A stretch of 64,000 nt of DNA from Pomphorhynchus laevis (GCA_012934845.2 WNNJ02000606.1:62001-126000); one strand, 5' to 3'; positions 9,291 through 21,108 are shown, numbered from the stretch's first letter. The notes: generated by a model not told the origin, from the letters alone. Translations and numbers: made by a program.

Positions 9291-10589
9291 TGCATGTTGT
9301 CATAAATAATTTTTAGTATTCTGACATTAATATAATTATGTATGTCGGCCACAAGACGTTTCCATGGATGTTCATGGAATAAAATATCATTTTATAAAGT
9401 ATCATTGTCATCGTGTTCAAAAATATTATCATGTAATATAATATAATAATGGAATCAAGAATAAATTCGCGATCATGTTTTTGCTATGTCATTGCACTTA
9501 TCCCTTCATGGTTCGGTATTGACGTGTATAAATATTCAACATCAATAGGAGTATCGACTCGAGGCCGAACGGCAACTAAATACTGTATCTTATATAAAGT
9601 GTAACCGTGATATACTAGAATCAGTCATTGACATTAATCAGTCATTAAATTTTGTCTTATTAAAGCAGCCTTGAAGATGTTTCTTGGTAGTTATATTTTG
9701 TGTTTAATAATCAATATTATTAATAATCAATATGATTATAAAACATAATCTATACCTGATGTATACAACGTGTATATTCTATTTATATATCGTTTAATAT
9801 GCATATTAAACATAATATACGATAATTAATATGATAATTTTTAATAAATTAATATTAATAATTAATATTAATAATTAATACGATATACTTAATACGCAAT
9901 ATTGCGTATTAAATTAATATTAAATTAAATTAAATCATATTAAATTAAGAAGGCAATGAAAGAATAAATACCTTAAAAAGTAAATCGCCTTTATAGATAC
10001 TTTATTTTTATTAAACATTACGTTATTAAATATTCTTATATAAGCAACTTGTGTTTTTCTTTTAGTCAAACTCGACATATATAATACGTGGACGTGATAT
10101 GGCGAGTAAATTACAAACAAAAACTTAGTTGACCATCATTTAGCTGCATTTATGTACAAAATTAGTAAATACCTTTAATTTATTTGTTTGTGGTCAATTG
10201 ACCTAAGCTGACTTTGCTTTTTATTCCATTTTTAATTGTGAAGTAACTATTTTTAAATGTCAAATGACTTTTATTAAATAATTGTAGTGCCATGAGAGAT
10301 GTTCGATAGATTGGTATTTAAAACTAACTTAAGATCTAACTAACCAATAGGGCAGAGTTATTCTTGCCACATTGCTTCTAATATTTTTAAAGCAACTAGG
10401 GAGGGTAGGAATCAACTGAACAGAGGCACTTTTCTAATTAGTAAATCTGTATCACTCTTATGATAACACTCTTATGCATCATTCTTATACATTAGTATAT
10501 ATCATTATTATATATACATTATATTTATATTTTAAAAATTTGCATTTCTCACATTATTATAACACAACGCAAGTTTTTTAATACGATTT
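9291..10589. other. AT-rich DNA with no recognisable gene
   Basis: Contains simple aattaatattaat repeats (9830-9900) and a possible TATA-like box (gtataaatattc, about 9520). I could not tie it to any gene or element. Confidence 0.45.
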
Positions 10590-11357
10590 AAAACTTTAAC
10601 TAACGATTTAAAACTAAAATTTACAATATAGAACGATTACTAGAATGTGACGATTTACGTTAAGAAATCGTCACATTATTTTTGGAATAATTTTTCAAAC
10701 AATTAACAAAATTTGGATAACGTCTGCTATCATCTTTCGGAAATTAACTTAAATTAACAATTTAAAACTAAAATTTACAATATAGAACGATTACTAGGAT
10801 GTGACGATTTACGTTAAGAAATCGTCACATTATTTTTGGAATAATTTTTCAAACAATTAACAAAATTTGGATAACGTCTGCTATCATCTTTCGGAAATTA
10901 ACTTAAATTAACAATTTAAAACTAAAATTTACAATATAGAACGATTACTAGGATGTGACGATTTACGTTAAGAAATCGTCACATTATTTTTGGAATAATT
11001 TTTCAAACAATTAAAAAAATTTGGATAACGTCTGCTATCATCTTTCGGAAATTAACTTAAATTAACAATTTAAAACTAAAATTTACAATATAGAACGATT
11101 ACTAGGATGTGACGATTTACGTTAAGAAATCGTCACATTATTTTTGGAATAATTTTTCAAACAATTAAAAAAATTTGGATAACGTCTGCTATCATCTTTC
11201 GGAAATTAACTTAAATTAACAATTTAAAACTAAAATTTACAATATAGAACGATTACTAGGATGTGACGATTTACGTTAAGAAATCGTCACATTATTTTTG
11301 GAATAATTTTTCAAACAATTAACAAAATTTGGATAACGTCTGCTATCATCTTTCAGT
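10590..11357. repeat. 154-bp satellite, five units, each with a hairpin
   Basis: The landmark tatagaacgattactag starts units at 10631, 10785, 10939, 11093 and 11247, exactly 154 bp apart. Units are nearly identical, with a handful of substitutions. Each contains atgtgacgattt, an 8-nt loop and aaatcgtcacat, a perfect 12-bp-stem inverted repeat. No coding capacity. The regular length and identity indicate a young tandem array. Confidence 0.95.
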
Positions 11358-12340
11358 AATTAGAAACTGTTCATTTTCACTTGTTATAGCTTTGTAAATT
11401 CCAATTGTCGCTTGAAGTTATACTAGCCTGATTTCATAGGAAGTAATTTAGCTGCCATCGATTTGTCTTTCGCACAATACATCATCCTTTATTTTAAATC
11501 TAACCCTCGTAATGTTAGGAACTTGTGCTTGATATTTAATTTACACTTAAAAAATAAGACTACTTGGACGATTATTAAATAATCACACTTGGACGAGTTT
11601 ATTCAATTTCATCTCGTAAACATAATTCTCAATATTACCTTGTATCTTAGACAAACCTTCATAATGTTAGGAAATTATATCTAAACTTAATCTTCCAAGT
11701 TCGTATCTTTAACCATTTAAATATGGAATGATAAGTTAACAATGCTAGTTCGGAATAAATGCAAACTCACGCGGTACTACAACCGATAATGTGGAAATAT
11801 TTGTTATGTCCCATTTGTCCTTTAATTTTTTGCTTATCGATACACGATTACCAAGATAAAATCGGTAAAAATTTAATTCCGTGACATAAGCAAACAAGTA
11901 AATTGCAATGTCGATATTGCCAACAACCTTATAATGAACACATCCGTCAATATTACATTCTTTTAAGCTTCAGCTAAAAATCAATTGATGAAACAATGCG
12001 GTGATTTCAACTTACATTTGAAGTTTATTGAATTTTGATTTCTAGTTAAATCTAGATTTCTAGTTAGTGAACATGGATACGGACCAGCTGTTTTTTATAT
12101 AAATTTTTGGGACAATGAGCATCTTTGATATGAAATATAATTTGTTGTTAATATAATTTGCACGGGGACAGCAAATAGTGTACTCGTTAGTAAATTACTG
12201 TTTCCCCCACGTGGAGGCATAAACACTAGGGAGTATTCTATAAATCATCAAACAAAAAATAGAACCGAATTAATCACGAAATAATCAAAGTAGCTACGTA
12301 TGCACATAGGATAACAAGGCATACATAGAGACCATATTCA
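11358..12340. other. AT-rich DNA; dispersed repeat fragment near 12076
   Basis: No gene found. The segment 12076-12130 (ccagctgttttttatataaa) resembles 50832-50885, so a dispersed repeat is present in both places. Confidence 0.45.
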
Positions 12341-12373
12341 ATATTGGATCTTGAATTTTATCACACAAATAAA

Positions 12374-12410
12374 GTTCGTCTCCGCTTCGCCTGCGGAAGC
12401 GGAGGCGAAC
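12374..12410. repeat. GC-rich hairpin in a decayed tRNA unit
   Basis: gttcg and ctccgcttc pair with gaagcggag and cgaac around gcctgcg, with one mismatch. It stands out in AT-rich DNA. The central tccgcttcgcctgcgg resembles the anticodon arm of the tRNA-Ala(CGC) units, and about 20 bp downstream comes agcatctct plus the usual spacer, so this looks like a tRNA monomer whose arms were remodelled. Confidence 0.65.
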
Positions 12411-12677
12411 TAAAATCCATACCAAGCATCTCTACACTATTTACATGCATTATGGGTTGTTTTAGTATTCTAAAATGCTAATAGTTTATTATGAATTGAT
12501 TATCTTTGTAAAACAATATATTTTAATTTTGATGAGCTATCATGCTGCTAAATACATCCATATATTGTTTTTGTTTTTGTCTAGATTTACACGTTTATTT
12601 CATACTGACTATTAACTAACTTAAATTGACGAATAAGAAATTAAAAGACAAATTTTAAAGTAATAATTTAATTAGTT

Positions 12678-12750
12678 TTGGATGTAGCTATCTTGGAAGA
12701 GCGCCCTCTTTGCATACGGAAAGTACTGGGATCGAAATCCAGCATCTACA
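12678..12750 (+). pseudogene. tRNA-Ala-like pseudogene in plus orientation
   Basis: A 73-nt tRNA-like unit at the left edge of the array. Mismatches in the acceptor (TTGGATG), D arm and anticodon stem (ccctctttgcatacgg) make it unlikely to fold. The loop reads TTTGCAT (TGC, alanine). Confidence 0.6.
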
Positions 12751-12975
12751 CACTAAAAAGTCAATATGCTGCTTTAAAGTCTGTATGAACTAAACGTGTA
12801 CATCTAGACAAAAACAGAATCAAAACATAACATATATGTGTTAAAAGCATCATGATAGCTCATTAAAATTATTTAAATCATGATAAAATCTATTGTTTTA
12901 CAAACAAAATCGATTTATAATAAACTATTAACCGTTTACAATACTAAAACAAACGACAATGCGCTTTAAATAGTA

Positions 12976-13048
12976 CGGAGATGCTGGGTATCGATCCCAG
13001 TACTTCCCGAATGCGAAGCGGACGCTCTACCAAGTGAGCTACATCTCT
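12976..13048 (-). tRNA. tRNA-Ala(CGC)-like, slightly degenerate
   Basis: Same architecture as the intact units but the acceptor starts AGAGATG and the 3' anticodon strand reads TCGGG, costing one pair. It shares both variants with the plus unit at 21036, its inverted partner. Confidence 0.65.
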
Positions 13049-13312
13049 AAAATTTCAAATTATCTAATTAAAATTTGTATCTATTATTTCTTATTCGTCA
13101 ATTTAAATTAATTAAAAGACAACATGAGATAAACGTGCAAGTCTAGACCAAAACAAAATCAAAAAATAATATGTGTTTTAAGCCGCAGGATAGCTCTTTA
13201 AAACTAATTTATGCATATAATAAAATATATTGTTTTGAAAAAATAATCAATTCATAATCTACTATTAACCGTTTACAATACTAAAACAAACGATAATGCG
13301 CGATACATAGTA

Positions 13313-13385
13313 TGGAGATGCTGGGTATCGATCCCAGTACTTCCCGCATGCGAAGCGGACGCTCTACCAAGTGAGCTACATCCCC
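13313..13385 (-). tRNA. tRNA-Ala(CGC), intact
   Basis: 73 nt with full cloverleaf pairing: acceptor GGGGATG with CATCTCC, D arm GCTC/GAGC, anticodon loop TTCGCAT (CGC), T stem CTGGG/CCCAG and discriminator A. The G3:U70 wobble pair, the main identity signal for alanyl-tRNA synthetase, is present. The B box ggatcgatacc is good. No T-run of four follows until about 27 nt downstream, so Pol III termination would be late. Confidence 0.85.
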
Positions 13386-13650
13386 AAAAAATTAAATTAT
13401 CTCACTAAAATTTGTCTTCATTATTTTTTTGTTCGTCAATTTAAATTTCTTTAAAGTTAATATTGGATAAACGTGCAAGTCTAGACCAAAACAAAATCAA
13501 AAATAATAATTTGTTTTAAGCAGCAGGATAGCTCTTTAAAACTAGTTTATGCATATAATAAAATATATTGTTTTGAAAAAATAGTCAATTAATAATAAAC
13601 TATTATCCGTTTACAATAACAAAACAAACGACAATGCGCTATAAATAGTA

Positions 13651-13723
13651 TGGAGATGCTGGGTATCGATCCCAGTACTTCCCGAATGCGAAGCGGACGC
13701 TCTACCAAGTGAGCTACATTCCC
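13651..13723 (-). tRNA. tRNA-Ala(CGC)-like, slightly degenerate
   Basis: Differs from the intact form by GGGAATG in the acceptor and TCGGG in the anticodon stem. It may still fold. Confidence 0.6.
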
Positions 13724-13990
13724 AAAAATTCAAATTATATCATTAAAGCTTGTCTCTATTATTTCTTAATCGTCAATTTAAATTAGTTTAAAGTCAATAT
13801 TAAATAAACGTGCAAGTCTAGACCAAAACCAAATCAAAAAATAATATATGTATGTTTTAAGCAGCAGGATAGCTCATTAAAACTAATTTATGCATATAAT
13901 AAAATATATTGTTTTGAAAAATAATCAATTCATAATCTACTATTAACCGTTTACAATACTAAAACAAATGACTATGTGCGTTTAATAGTA

Positions 13991-14055
13991 TGGAGATGCT
14001 GGATATTGATCCCAGTACTTCCCGAATGCGAAGCATACGTTCTACCAAGTGAGAC
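13991..14055 (-). pseudogene. Truncated tRNA-Ala-like unit at the array inversion point
   Basis: The 5' end of the tRNA is missing. The sequence jumps after gtgag into a plus-oriented spacer (acaaattttaatcagataat), so the array changes strand here. Confidence 0.7.
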
Positions 14056-14087
14056 AGACAAATTTTAATCAGATAATTTGATATTTT

Positions 14088-14150
14088 GAGGATGTAGCCC
14101 ACTTAATGGAGCGTCCGCTTCGCATGAGGGAAGTTCGTCATCGACATAGC
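14088..14150 (+). pseudogene. tRNA-Ala-like unit interrupted by later insertion
   Basis: The D and anticodon arms (gtccgcttcgcatgaggg) are kept but the T arm is decayed. The other part of this unit appears to resume at 18151 after CR1 copy 2, whose 3' end abuts gatcgatacacagcatctcc. Confidence 0.55.
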
Positions 14151-14180
14151 GAAATCACTTGACAACTCCATTAATACTAT

Positions 14181-14216
14181 TGACAAAAGAATTTTCAATA
14201 GTAAATTCTTTTGTCA
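14181..14216. repeat. Inverted repeat, 14-bp perfect arms
   Basis: TGACAAAAGAATTT and AAATTCTTTTGTCA around an 8-nt loop. It lies between the tRNA unit and the start of CR1 copy 2. The 130 bp after it have a short open frame but no recognisable similarity. Confidence 0.85.
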
Positions 14217-14344
14217 TTCTTTGGTTAAGCTGCTTAATTCTTCTATACTTCAAACATGTGTCTATCAAAAATTTGGTACAGGGCCAGATATTGTTTCGAG
14301 CACCTCTGTTGCAATAGCAAATCTAACAGCTTGGCCACACAATG

Positions 14345-17300
14345 ACGGTTATGGAGGACGTAAAAAACAGCTACGAACGATACCAACTATGCACAACTGC
14401 AAGTACAGTGCTCGACACACGACTTCAGAGTCTGGACAGCAATCGCCTGCGACAACATGAAGTCTTAAGAAGACTTCCTATGTGGTTTTTGTGCCAACAA
14501 ACTTATCCGCAACCTGTTCAATAAGCACTCATCAACATCCAACACGCCCACACAAACTACCCCCGTCGTTTCCAATGTCCTTTTCCACCCACCGACCCTG
14601 CCACTATTTACACTTCCCGTTCCATGTCATATTCACTTATTGACACCCCGTCACGTCATTCCTGTCTCATTTCTTTATAACTTACATACATAAATCCAAA
14701 TCATCTCTACCAACCTCCAGGATCCTTCCACTCATAACCTTTCCTCACATCGCTTGCCACCCTCTTTTTTTATCATTATCCTCTATGTCTCCTTTCGTCA
14801 AACTAACTCGCTCCAAATCCTCAACTGCCAGCTCTCATATCGTAATCTCACCCACTCACGTCAGTCGTCCTCCTCTACGGAAGCACTTTCCTTCTCGCGA
14901 TCGTTGCGTCATTGTCACTAATATCACTCCTTCTACCTCCTTATTTCCACAAGCACGTCTCGACCACGATGCTTCTGCTTCAGATCCTTACTCTCGTCTC
15001 TAGTTCTTGCGGATAAACCATTATTTTTCAAGGACATCTCTTCTGTCGCATTCATCAGTCTAAACAAATCATCTGAATATAATCCTTCTAAGCATCCTCT
15101 CCTAAAAATTGTTTTAAAGCATCACGTTCACGCGTTTTCTCTCTTCTTTCAACAATTTATACTCATGTCATCATCAACCACTCGAATTTCCCCCGATCGC
15201 ACCCTTTCTGAAATCGCTCAACTCTCTTCTGCCAACATCGAAAAACGGCGTCGCGAAGAAAACGGCTAAACATATCTGTCCATCCAAAGCATAGACGCAA
15301 ATTTTCAAGTTAACTACACACGCCTCAAAATTCGATGACGCTCAATCTCCCCTATGTGCCTACTTTGCTAGATCCTTACACCACTACACACGGTTTCCGT
15401 GTCAGCCTCCTCAACACTAGATCTATTCTCAATAAATCAGATCTTATCCTCAACCTATTCACCAAGCAATCTATCGATCTCTTCTGCCTCACCGAATCCT
15501 GGCACTCAGATTTCGACGATCTCTTCATTCGATGTCTGCTCTCTGCCGGTTGCTCACTAGTCGAATCCGCCCGCCCCCTCAGCTCATCCCCTTGAACTTC
15601 TCTAATCATGGCGACATCGTCGCATTCTCCCGTCACCCCGCGTCTATTCGCAAAATTACCACCCAGTCATTGCTCTTTTGAATTGCTTACTTGTCGTTCT
15701 ACTAGCCTGATCACTTTTTTGTCGAACTCGCTTACCTGCATTCTCATTGTTCTTTGTCCTCAATCGCTTCACTCGTTATAGGCGACTTCAACATCCGCCT
15801 AGACAGCCCCTCTTCGAATGATTCCATCCGGATCATCAACATTCTATCCCAATACAATTACAAACTCATCGCCACTGCCCCCACACATATCCTTGGCGGG
15901 GCAATCGACATCATCGCTGTTGCCGATCGTTTTGTTGCATACATCTCATTGTCCATCTCTGATCCTGGTCTATCCGATCACTTTCTCGTCACCCTTGATC
16001 TCACCTAATCACTCCCCGCTTCACACACTTATCATTCTACGTCGCCCTTAGAAAAACTTTGACATCCCACTTCTACGCTCCGTATTACTCAAATCGTCTC
16101 TATTTTCTCACACAATAACATCATCTCCTCACGATCTTGCCTTTATTTTCGACTCTGAACTCACATGCACTGTCGATCTTCTCTTATCTTCAAGCCCCAC
16201 CCTCACCGTCGCTTGTACCGTGCCCCATGGTTTGGCATCTAATGCCTACTCTCAAAGCGTCGACTCCGTCATGCTTTGAGAGTCTATCACCCCTCTCTCA
16301 GAAGTGATATCCGCTCGCTCACTCTTCTCCCAGTGATTCCTATATTGCTCTTCGCTGGTCTCATCTCCACCTACTACGTACCAAATTCAACTCCTTCTAG
16401 CAGCATAAAATCAACACTTTATTAAACTCCAAGTTCTCTCTCATACTTTTAACTCGATGCTTTCTCGCTCCTCTTCGTCTTGCAACATCAATCCCCATGA
16501 CTATTCGTCATTTCTCCAGACTAAAATATCCACGCTGCTCGCTCACAACCTCGTCCCCATTCCATCTCACGGCTACTCGCCTTGCCTCATGCTTTCGGAA
16601 CTCCTTCATATTCTCCCTGTATCACCTGCCGAAGCCTCATCTGTCCTCATGCCCTTGTCAAACAAAACCTCACCTACCAATCCCCTGCCTACCCCGTACT
16701 TAAATCTATATGCTCTTCGATATCCCCTTTACTCATCACCTTGTTTAAGTCGTTAATTAGCATTCGTATCTTTCCATCACACTGGGAATCCGCCATCTTT
16801 CGTTCCATCCTTAAGAAACAATCGCTCAACCCCTCACTTTATTCTAGCTATCGCCCCATTTCACTCCTCCCTACTCTTTCCTAGCTCTTAGAGAACCTTA
16901 TCTTAATACATATCAACGTTTTTCTATCTTCATATAATCTATAACCACCTTTCCAATCAGCTATCCGGTCTAATCACTCCACAGAAATCGCATGCATGAG
17001 AGTTTACAACGATATAATCATTTCTCGTGACAAGGCTCTATATACTGTTCTCATCTCCCTCAACCTATCATCCGCATTCGGCATCGTCGACCACTCTAAC
17101 CTCCTTTCTCGCCTTCGTTATGATTACGGCTTTTATTTCTCCTCCGTAGCATAATTTGCCTCCCATCCCTATTTTCTGCAGAGTTCAACAAGATTTAATC
17201 CTAGGACCCCTGCATTCTCGCACTTCTACTCGAAGATATCTCTCCGTTTATCAAACCTTACTCCTTTAACGACATGCAATACGCCGATGACATCCTCATA

Positions 17301-18148
17301 TATGCTCAGGCAACCGTCCATCGCATACACGACATCGCAATTTCTGCCTCATACTGTCTTTCTGCTATCTAACAACGTCTCTTTCATCTACGTCTCGTTC
17401 TAAACCCAGACAAGTCTAAAATAATGTGGATCCTCCCCCGTCAACCTAACATATCTCCTCTCCCTGTATATTTTGCCTCATCGATCATCCCCATAGTCCA
17501 CAATCTCACTTTCTTAGGCTTCCATTTCGATAATCACCTTTCTCTTAAACCCTTCGTCCGTGACATGGTCCGCTCATCTAACTTAGTTCTCCATGACATC
17601 CGCCGTATCCGCCCCTCATCGACTTCCGTTCCTGTATGTCTCTTCTTTCATCGCTTCTGTTCCCTAAAATCGATAACTGCCTTAGCCTTTTCGCCAATTC
17701 ACAAAAATCCATCATTCTACCCCTACAATGCCTCATCAACTCCGCCGTTCAAGTACTCACACGTCTTCGTCGCTTTGACTACACATCCACATATCTTGCT
17801 CAACTCTCCTGAGCTACAATTCACATCCACATACAACTCTGCTTTCATCTCGTAACTTTTCGTCTTATCAATGTAGGCTCACCATCGTGAGCCTACAGTG
17901 ATAAGTTTACTCTACGTTCCCAATTACTCTAACAACTAGGGTCTTCGATCCTTCCACGTCGCCGCCTCACTCGCCTGAAATCAGCTCCCACTCGACGTCC
18001 GCCGCGCTCCCTACTTTATTGCATTCAAATGCCGCCTCCGTACCCACATCTTCGAAACATGATTTAGAGATTTTAGATGTTTGTTGTTGTGATCATGTAA
18101 ACGTGCGCCGGCACGCATTTGCCACGTAAAAATATATTGTTTTTTACT
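14345..18148 (+). mobile_element. CR1-group LINE, copy 2 (old, near full length)
   Basis: Homologous to copy 1 from the ORF1 start (tggaggacgtaaaaaacagc) to the 3' hairpin (gtgcgccggcac) and tail. Recognisable parts are ORF1 SRDRCVIVTNI (14785-15003), endonuclease LNTRS and TESWHSDFDD (15335-15595), GDFNIRLD (15754-16008), and reverse transcriptase and thumb pieces to 17855. Many stops and frame changes split it into short frames, so it is much older than copies 1 and 4. The 3' end abuts the T arm of a tRNA unit at about 18151. Confidence 0.8.
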
Positions 18149-18421
18149 ATGATCGATACACAGCATCTCCATACTATTAATCGTGGTTGTTTTAGTATTC
18201 TAAAATGTTATTAATTTATGATAATGCCATTTTTTTACGCAAAAGATTTTATTATGCTTAAATTAGTTTTAATAAGCTATCATTCATCTTAAAATATACA
18301 AACATTATTTTTTATTTTGTTTTTCTAGATTTACACGTATATTTCATGTTATCAGTTTATTAATTTAAATTGACGAATAAGAAACAAAAAGACAAATTTT
18401 ATTGAGATAATTTAATTTTTT

Positions 18422-18494
18422 GGGGTTCTAGCTCACTTGGAAGAGCCTCCGATTCGAATGCAAAAAGTACTGGGATCGACACCCATCATCCCCA
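18422..18494 (+). pseudogene. tRNA-Ala-like pseudogene
   Basis: 73 nt. The anticodon arm is damaged (tccgattcgaatgcaaa) and the acceptor is GGGGTTC. Confidence 0.6.
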
Positions 18495-18600
18495 TACTAT
18501 TTATTGCGAATTGTAATTAAATAATTAACTTTTAATAAAAATAATTTACGAATAAAAAATAAAAAAGACAAGATTTATTAAAAAAATTTTAATAGTCTTG

Positions 18601-18645
18601 AATGGACTTTACCTGGAAGAGCGTCTGCTTCAATTCATTCAATTT
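18601..18645 (+). pseudogene. Truncated tRNA-like unit
   Basis: Keeps acctggaagagcgtctgctt of the D and anticodon arms and then diverges. Confidence 0.45.
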
Positions 18646-18671
18646 ATCTTAATGAAATAATTTAAATTTTT

Positions 18672-18744
18672 GGGGATGTAGCTCACTTGGTAGAGCGTCC
18701 GGTTCGCATGCGGGAAGTACTAGGGATGATACCCAGCATCTCCA
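18672..18744 (+). pseudogene. tRNA-Ala(CGC)-like, T stem damaged
   Basis: Acceptor and D arm are intact. The anticodon stem has one change (TCCGG) and the T arm reads ctagggatgataccc, which breaks the stem and B box. Confidence 0.6.
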
Positions 18745-19010
18745 TACAATTTATCGCGCATTGTCGTTTGTTTTTGTATTGTAAACGGTTAATAGTAGAT
18801 TATGAATTGATTATTTTTTCAAAACAATATATTTTATTATGCTTAAATTTGTTTTAAAGAGCTATCCTGCTGCTTAAAACATACATATATTATTTTTTGA
18901 TTTTGTTTTGGTCTAGACTTGCACGTTTATCTCATGTTGTCTTTTTATTAATTTAAATTGACGAATAAGAAATAATAGAGACAAATTTTAATGAGATAAT
19001 TTGAATTTTT

Positions 19011-19083
19011 GGGGATGTAGCTCACTTGGTAGAGCGTCCGCTTCGCATGCGGGAAGTACTGGGATCGACACCCAGCATTTCCA
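19011..19083 (+). tRNA. tRNA-Ala(CGC), near intact
   Basis: Full cloverleaf. It differs from the consensus by atcgaca in the T loop and CATTTCC in the acceptor, which still pairs as G-U. Confidence 0.75.
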
Positions 19084-19346
19084 TACTATTTATGGCGCAT
19101 TATCGTTTGTTTTAGTATTGTAAACGGTTAATAGTTTATTATTAATTGACTATTTTTCAAAACAATATATTTTATAATATGCATAAACTAGTTTTAAAGA
19201 GCTATCCTGCTGCTTAAAACACATATTATTTTTGATTTTGTTTTGGTCTAGACTTGCACGTTTATCCAATATTAACTTTAAAGAAATTTAAATTGACGAA
19301 CAAAAAAATAATGAAGACAAATTTTAGTGAGATAATTTAATTTTTT

Positions 19347-19419
19347 GGGGATGTAGCTCACTTGGTAGAGCGTCCGCTTCGCATGCGGGAAGTACTGGGA
19401 TCGATACCCAGCATCTCCA
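19347..19419 (+). tRNA. tRNA-Ala(CGC), intact
   Basis: Identical to the consensus unit: all stems pair, anticodon CGC, G3:U70, good A and B boxes. Confidence 0.87.
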
Positions 19420-19685
19420 TACTATTTATAGCGCATTATCGTTTGTTTTAGTATTGTAAACGGTTAATAGTAGATTATGAATTGATTATTTTTTCAAAAC
19501 AATATATTTTATTATGCTTAAATTTGTTTTAAAGAGCTATCTTGCTGCTTAAAACATACATATATTATTTTTTGATTTTGTTTTGGTCTAGACTTGCACG
19601 TTTATCTCATGTTGTCTTTTTATTAATTTAAATTGACGAATAAGAAATAATAGATACAAATTTTAATGAGATAACTTGAAATTTT

Positions 19686-19758
19686 AGGGATGTAGCTCAC
19701 TTGGTAGAACATCCGCTTCGCATGCGGGAAGTACTGGGATCGATACCCAGCATCTCCA
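19686..19758 (+). tRNA. tRNA-Ala(CGC)-like, D stem mismatch
   Basis: The D-stem 3' strand reads gaac in place of gagc and the acceptor starts AGGGATG. The rest matches. Activity is doubtful. Confidence 0.55.
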
Positions 19759-20021
19759 TACTATTTATCGCGCATTATCGTTTGTTTTTGTATTGTAAAC
19801 GGTTAATAGTAGATTATGAATTGATTATTTTTTAAAACAATATATTTTATTATATGCATAAACTAGTTTTAAAGAGCTATCCTGCTGCTTAAAACACATA
19901 ATATTTTTGATTTTGTTTTGGTCTAGACTTGCACGTTTATCCAATATTAACTTTAAAGAAATTTAAATTGACGAACAAAAAAATAATGAAGACAAATTTC
20001 AGTGAGATAATTTAATTTTTT

Positions 20022-20094
20022 GGGGATGTAGCTCACTTAATAGAGCGTCCGCTTCGCATGCGGGAAGTACTGGGATCGATACCCAGCATCTCCA
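20022..20094 (+). tRNA. tRNA-Ala(CGC)-like, D loop lacks GG
   Basis: Stems are intact, but the D loop reads acttaata, so the G18-G19 pair that contacts the T loop is lost. Confidence 0.6.
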
Positions 20095-20360
20095 TACTAT
20101 TTATAGCGCATTATCGTTTGTTTTAGTATTGTAAACGGTTAATAGTAGATTATGAATTGATTATTTTTTCAAAACAATATATTTTATTATGCTTAAATTT
20201 GTTTTAAAGAGCTATCCTGCTGCTTAAAACATACATATATTATTTTTTGATTTTGTTTTGGTCTAGACTTGCACGTTTATCTCATGTTGTCTTTTTATTA
20301 ATTTAAATTGACGAATAAGAAATAATAGATACAAATTTTAATGAGATAATTTGAAATTTT

Positions 20361-20433
20361 AGGGATGTAGCTCACTTGGTAGAACATCCGCTTCGCATGC
20401 GGGAAGTACTGGGATCGATACCCATCATCACAT
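20361..20433 (+). pseudogene. tRNA-Ala-like, D and T arms damaged
   Basis: D stem gaac as in the 19686 unit; the acceptor 3' end reads catcatcacat. Confidence 0.55.
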
Positions 20434-20696
20434 TACTATTTATCGCGCATTATCGTTTGTCTTAGTATTGTAAACGGTTAATAGTTTATTATTAATTGAC
20501 TATTTTTCAAAACAATATATTTTATAATATGCATAAACTAGTTTTAAAGAGCTATCCTGCTGCTTAAAACACATATTATTTTTGATTTTGTTTTGGTCTA
20601 GACTTGCACGTTTATCCAATATTAACTTTAAAGAAATTTAAATTGACGAACAAAAAAATAATGAAGACAAATTTTAGTGAGATAATTTAATTTTTT

Positions 20697-20769
20697 GGGG
20701 ATGTAGCTCACTTGGTAGAGCGTCCGCTTCGCATGCGGGAAGTACTGGGATCGATACCCAGCATCTCCA
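20697..20769 (+). tRNA. tRNA-Ala(CGC), intact
   Basis: Identical to the consensus unit. The inverted copy of this unit is 13313-13385. Confidence 0.87.
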
Positions 20770-21035
20770 TACTATTTATAGCGCATTATCGTTTGTTTTA
20801 GTATTGTAAACGGTTAATAGTAGATTATGAATTGATTATTTTTTCAAAACAATATATTTTATTATGCTTAAATTTGTTTTAAAGAGCTATCCTGCTGCTT
20901 AAAACATACATATATTATTTTTTGATTTTGTTTTGGTCTAGACTTGCACGTTTATCTCATGTTGTCTTTTAATTAATTTAAATTGACGAATAAGAAATAA
21001 TAGATACAAATTTTAATTAGATAATTTGAAATTTT

Positions 21036-21108
21036 AGAGATGTAGCTCACTTGGTAGAGCGTCCGCTTCGCATTCGGGAAGTACTGGGATCGATACCCAG
21101 CATCTCCA
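21036..21108 (+). tRNA. tRNA-Ala(CGC)-like, slightly degenerate
   Basis: AGAGATG acceptor and TCGGG in the anticodon stem, shared with its inverted partner at 12976-13048. Its downstream spacer is split by the Naiad insertion. Confidence 0.65.

Larger units (their letters stand above)
12905..14160. repeat. tRNA-Ala satellite, left block (mostly minus orientation)
   Basis: Four units of about 337 bp in minus orientation, then a switch to plus at about 14055. Positions about 12905-13620 are close to the reverse complement of about 20490-21200, including the alternating A and B spacer types and unit-specific variants. This is therefore an inverted duplication of part of the right block. Confidence 0.85.

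Noticed and set aside
9480-9700. Possible LTR or promoter (TATA-like box, repeated cagtcatt)
   Set aside because: No second matching repeat, no coding region beside it, and AT-rich DNA makes such boxes common.
10590-11357. CRISPR-like array
   Set aside because: Units are 154 bp and contiguous without unique spacers, and the DNA is eukaryotic. It is a satellite.
18672-21108. tRNA-derived SINE family
   Set aside because: Units are head to tail with constant length, no tails and no target duplications. This is a tandem array, not dispersed retroposons.
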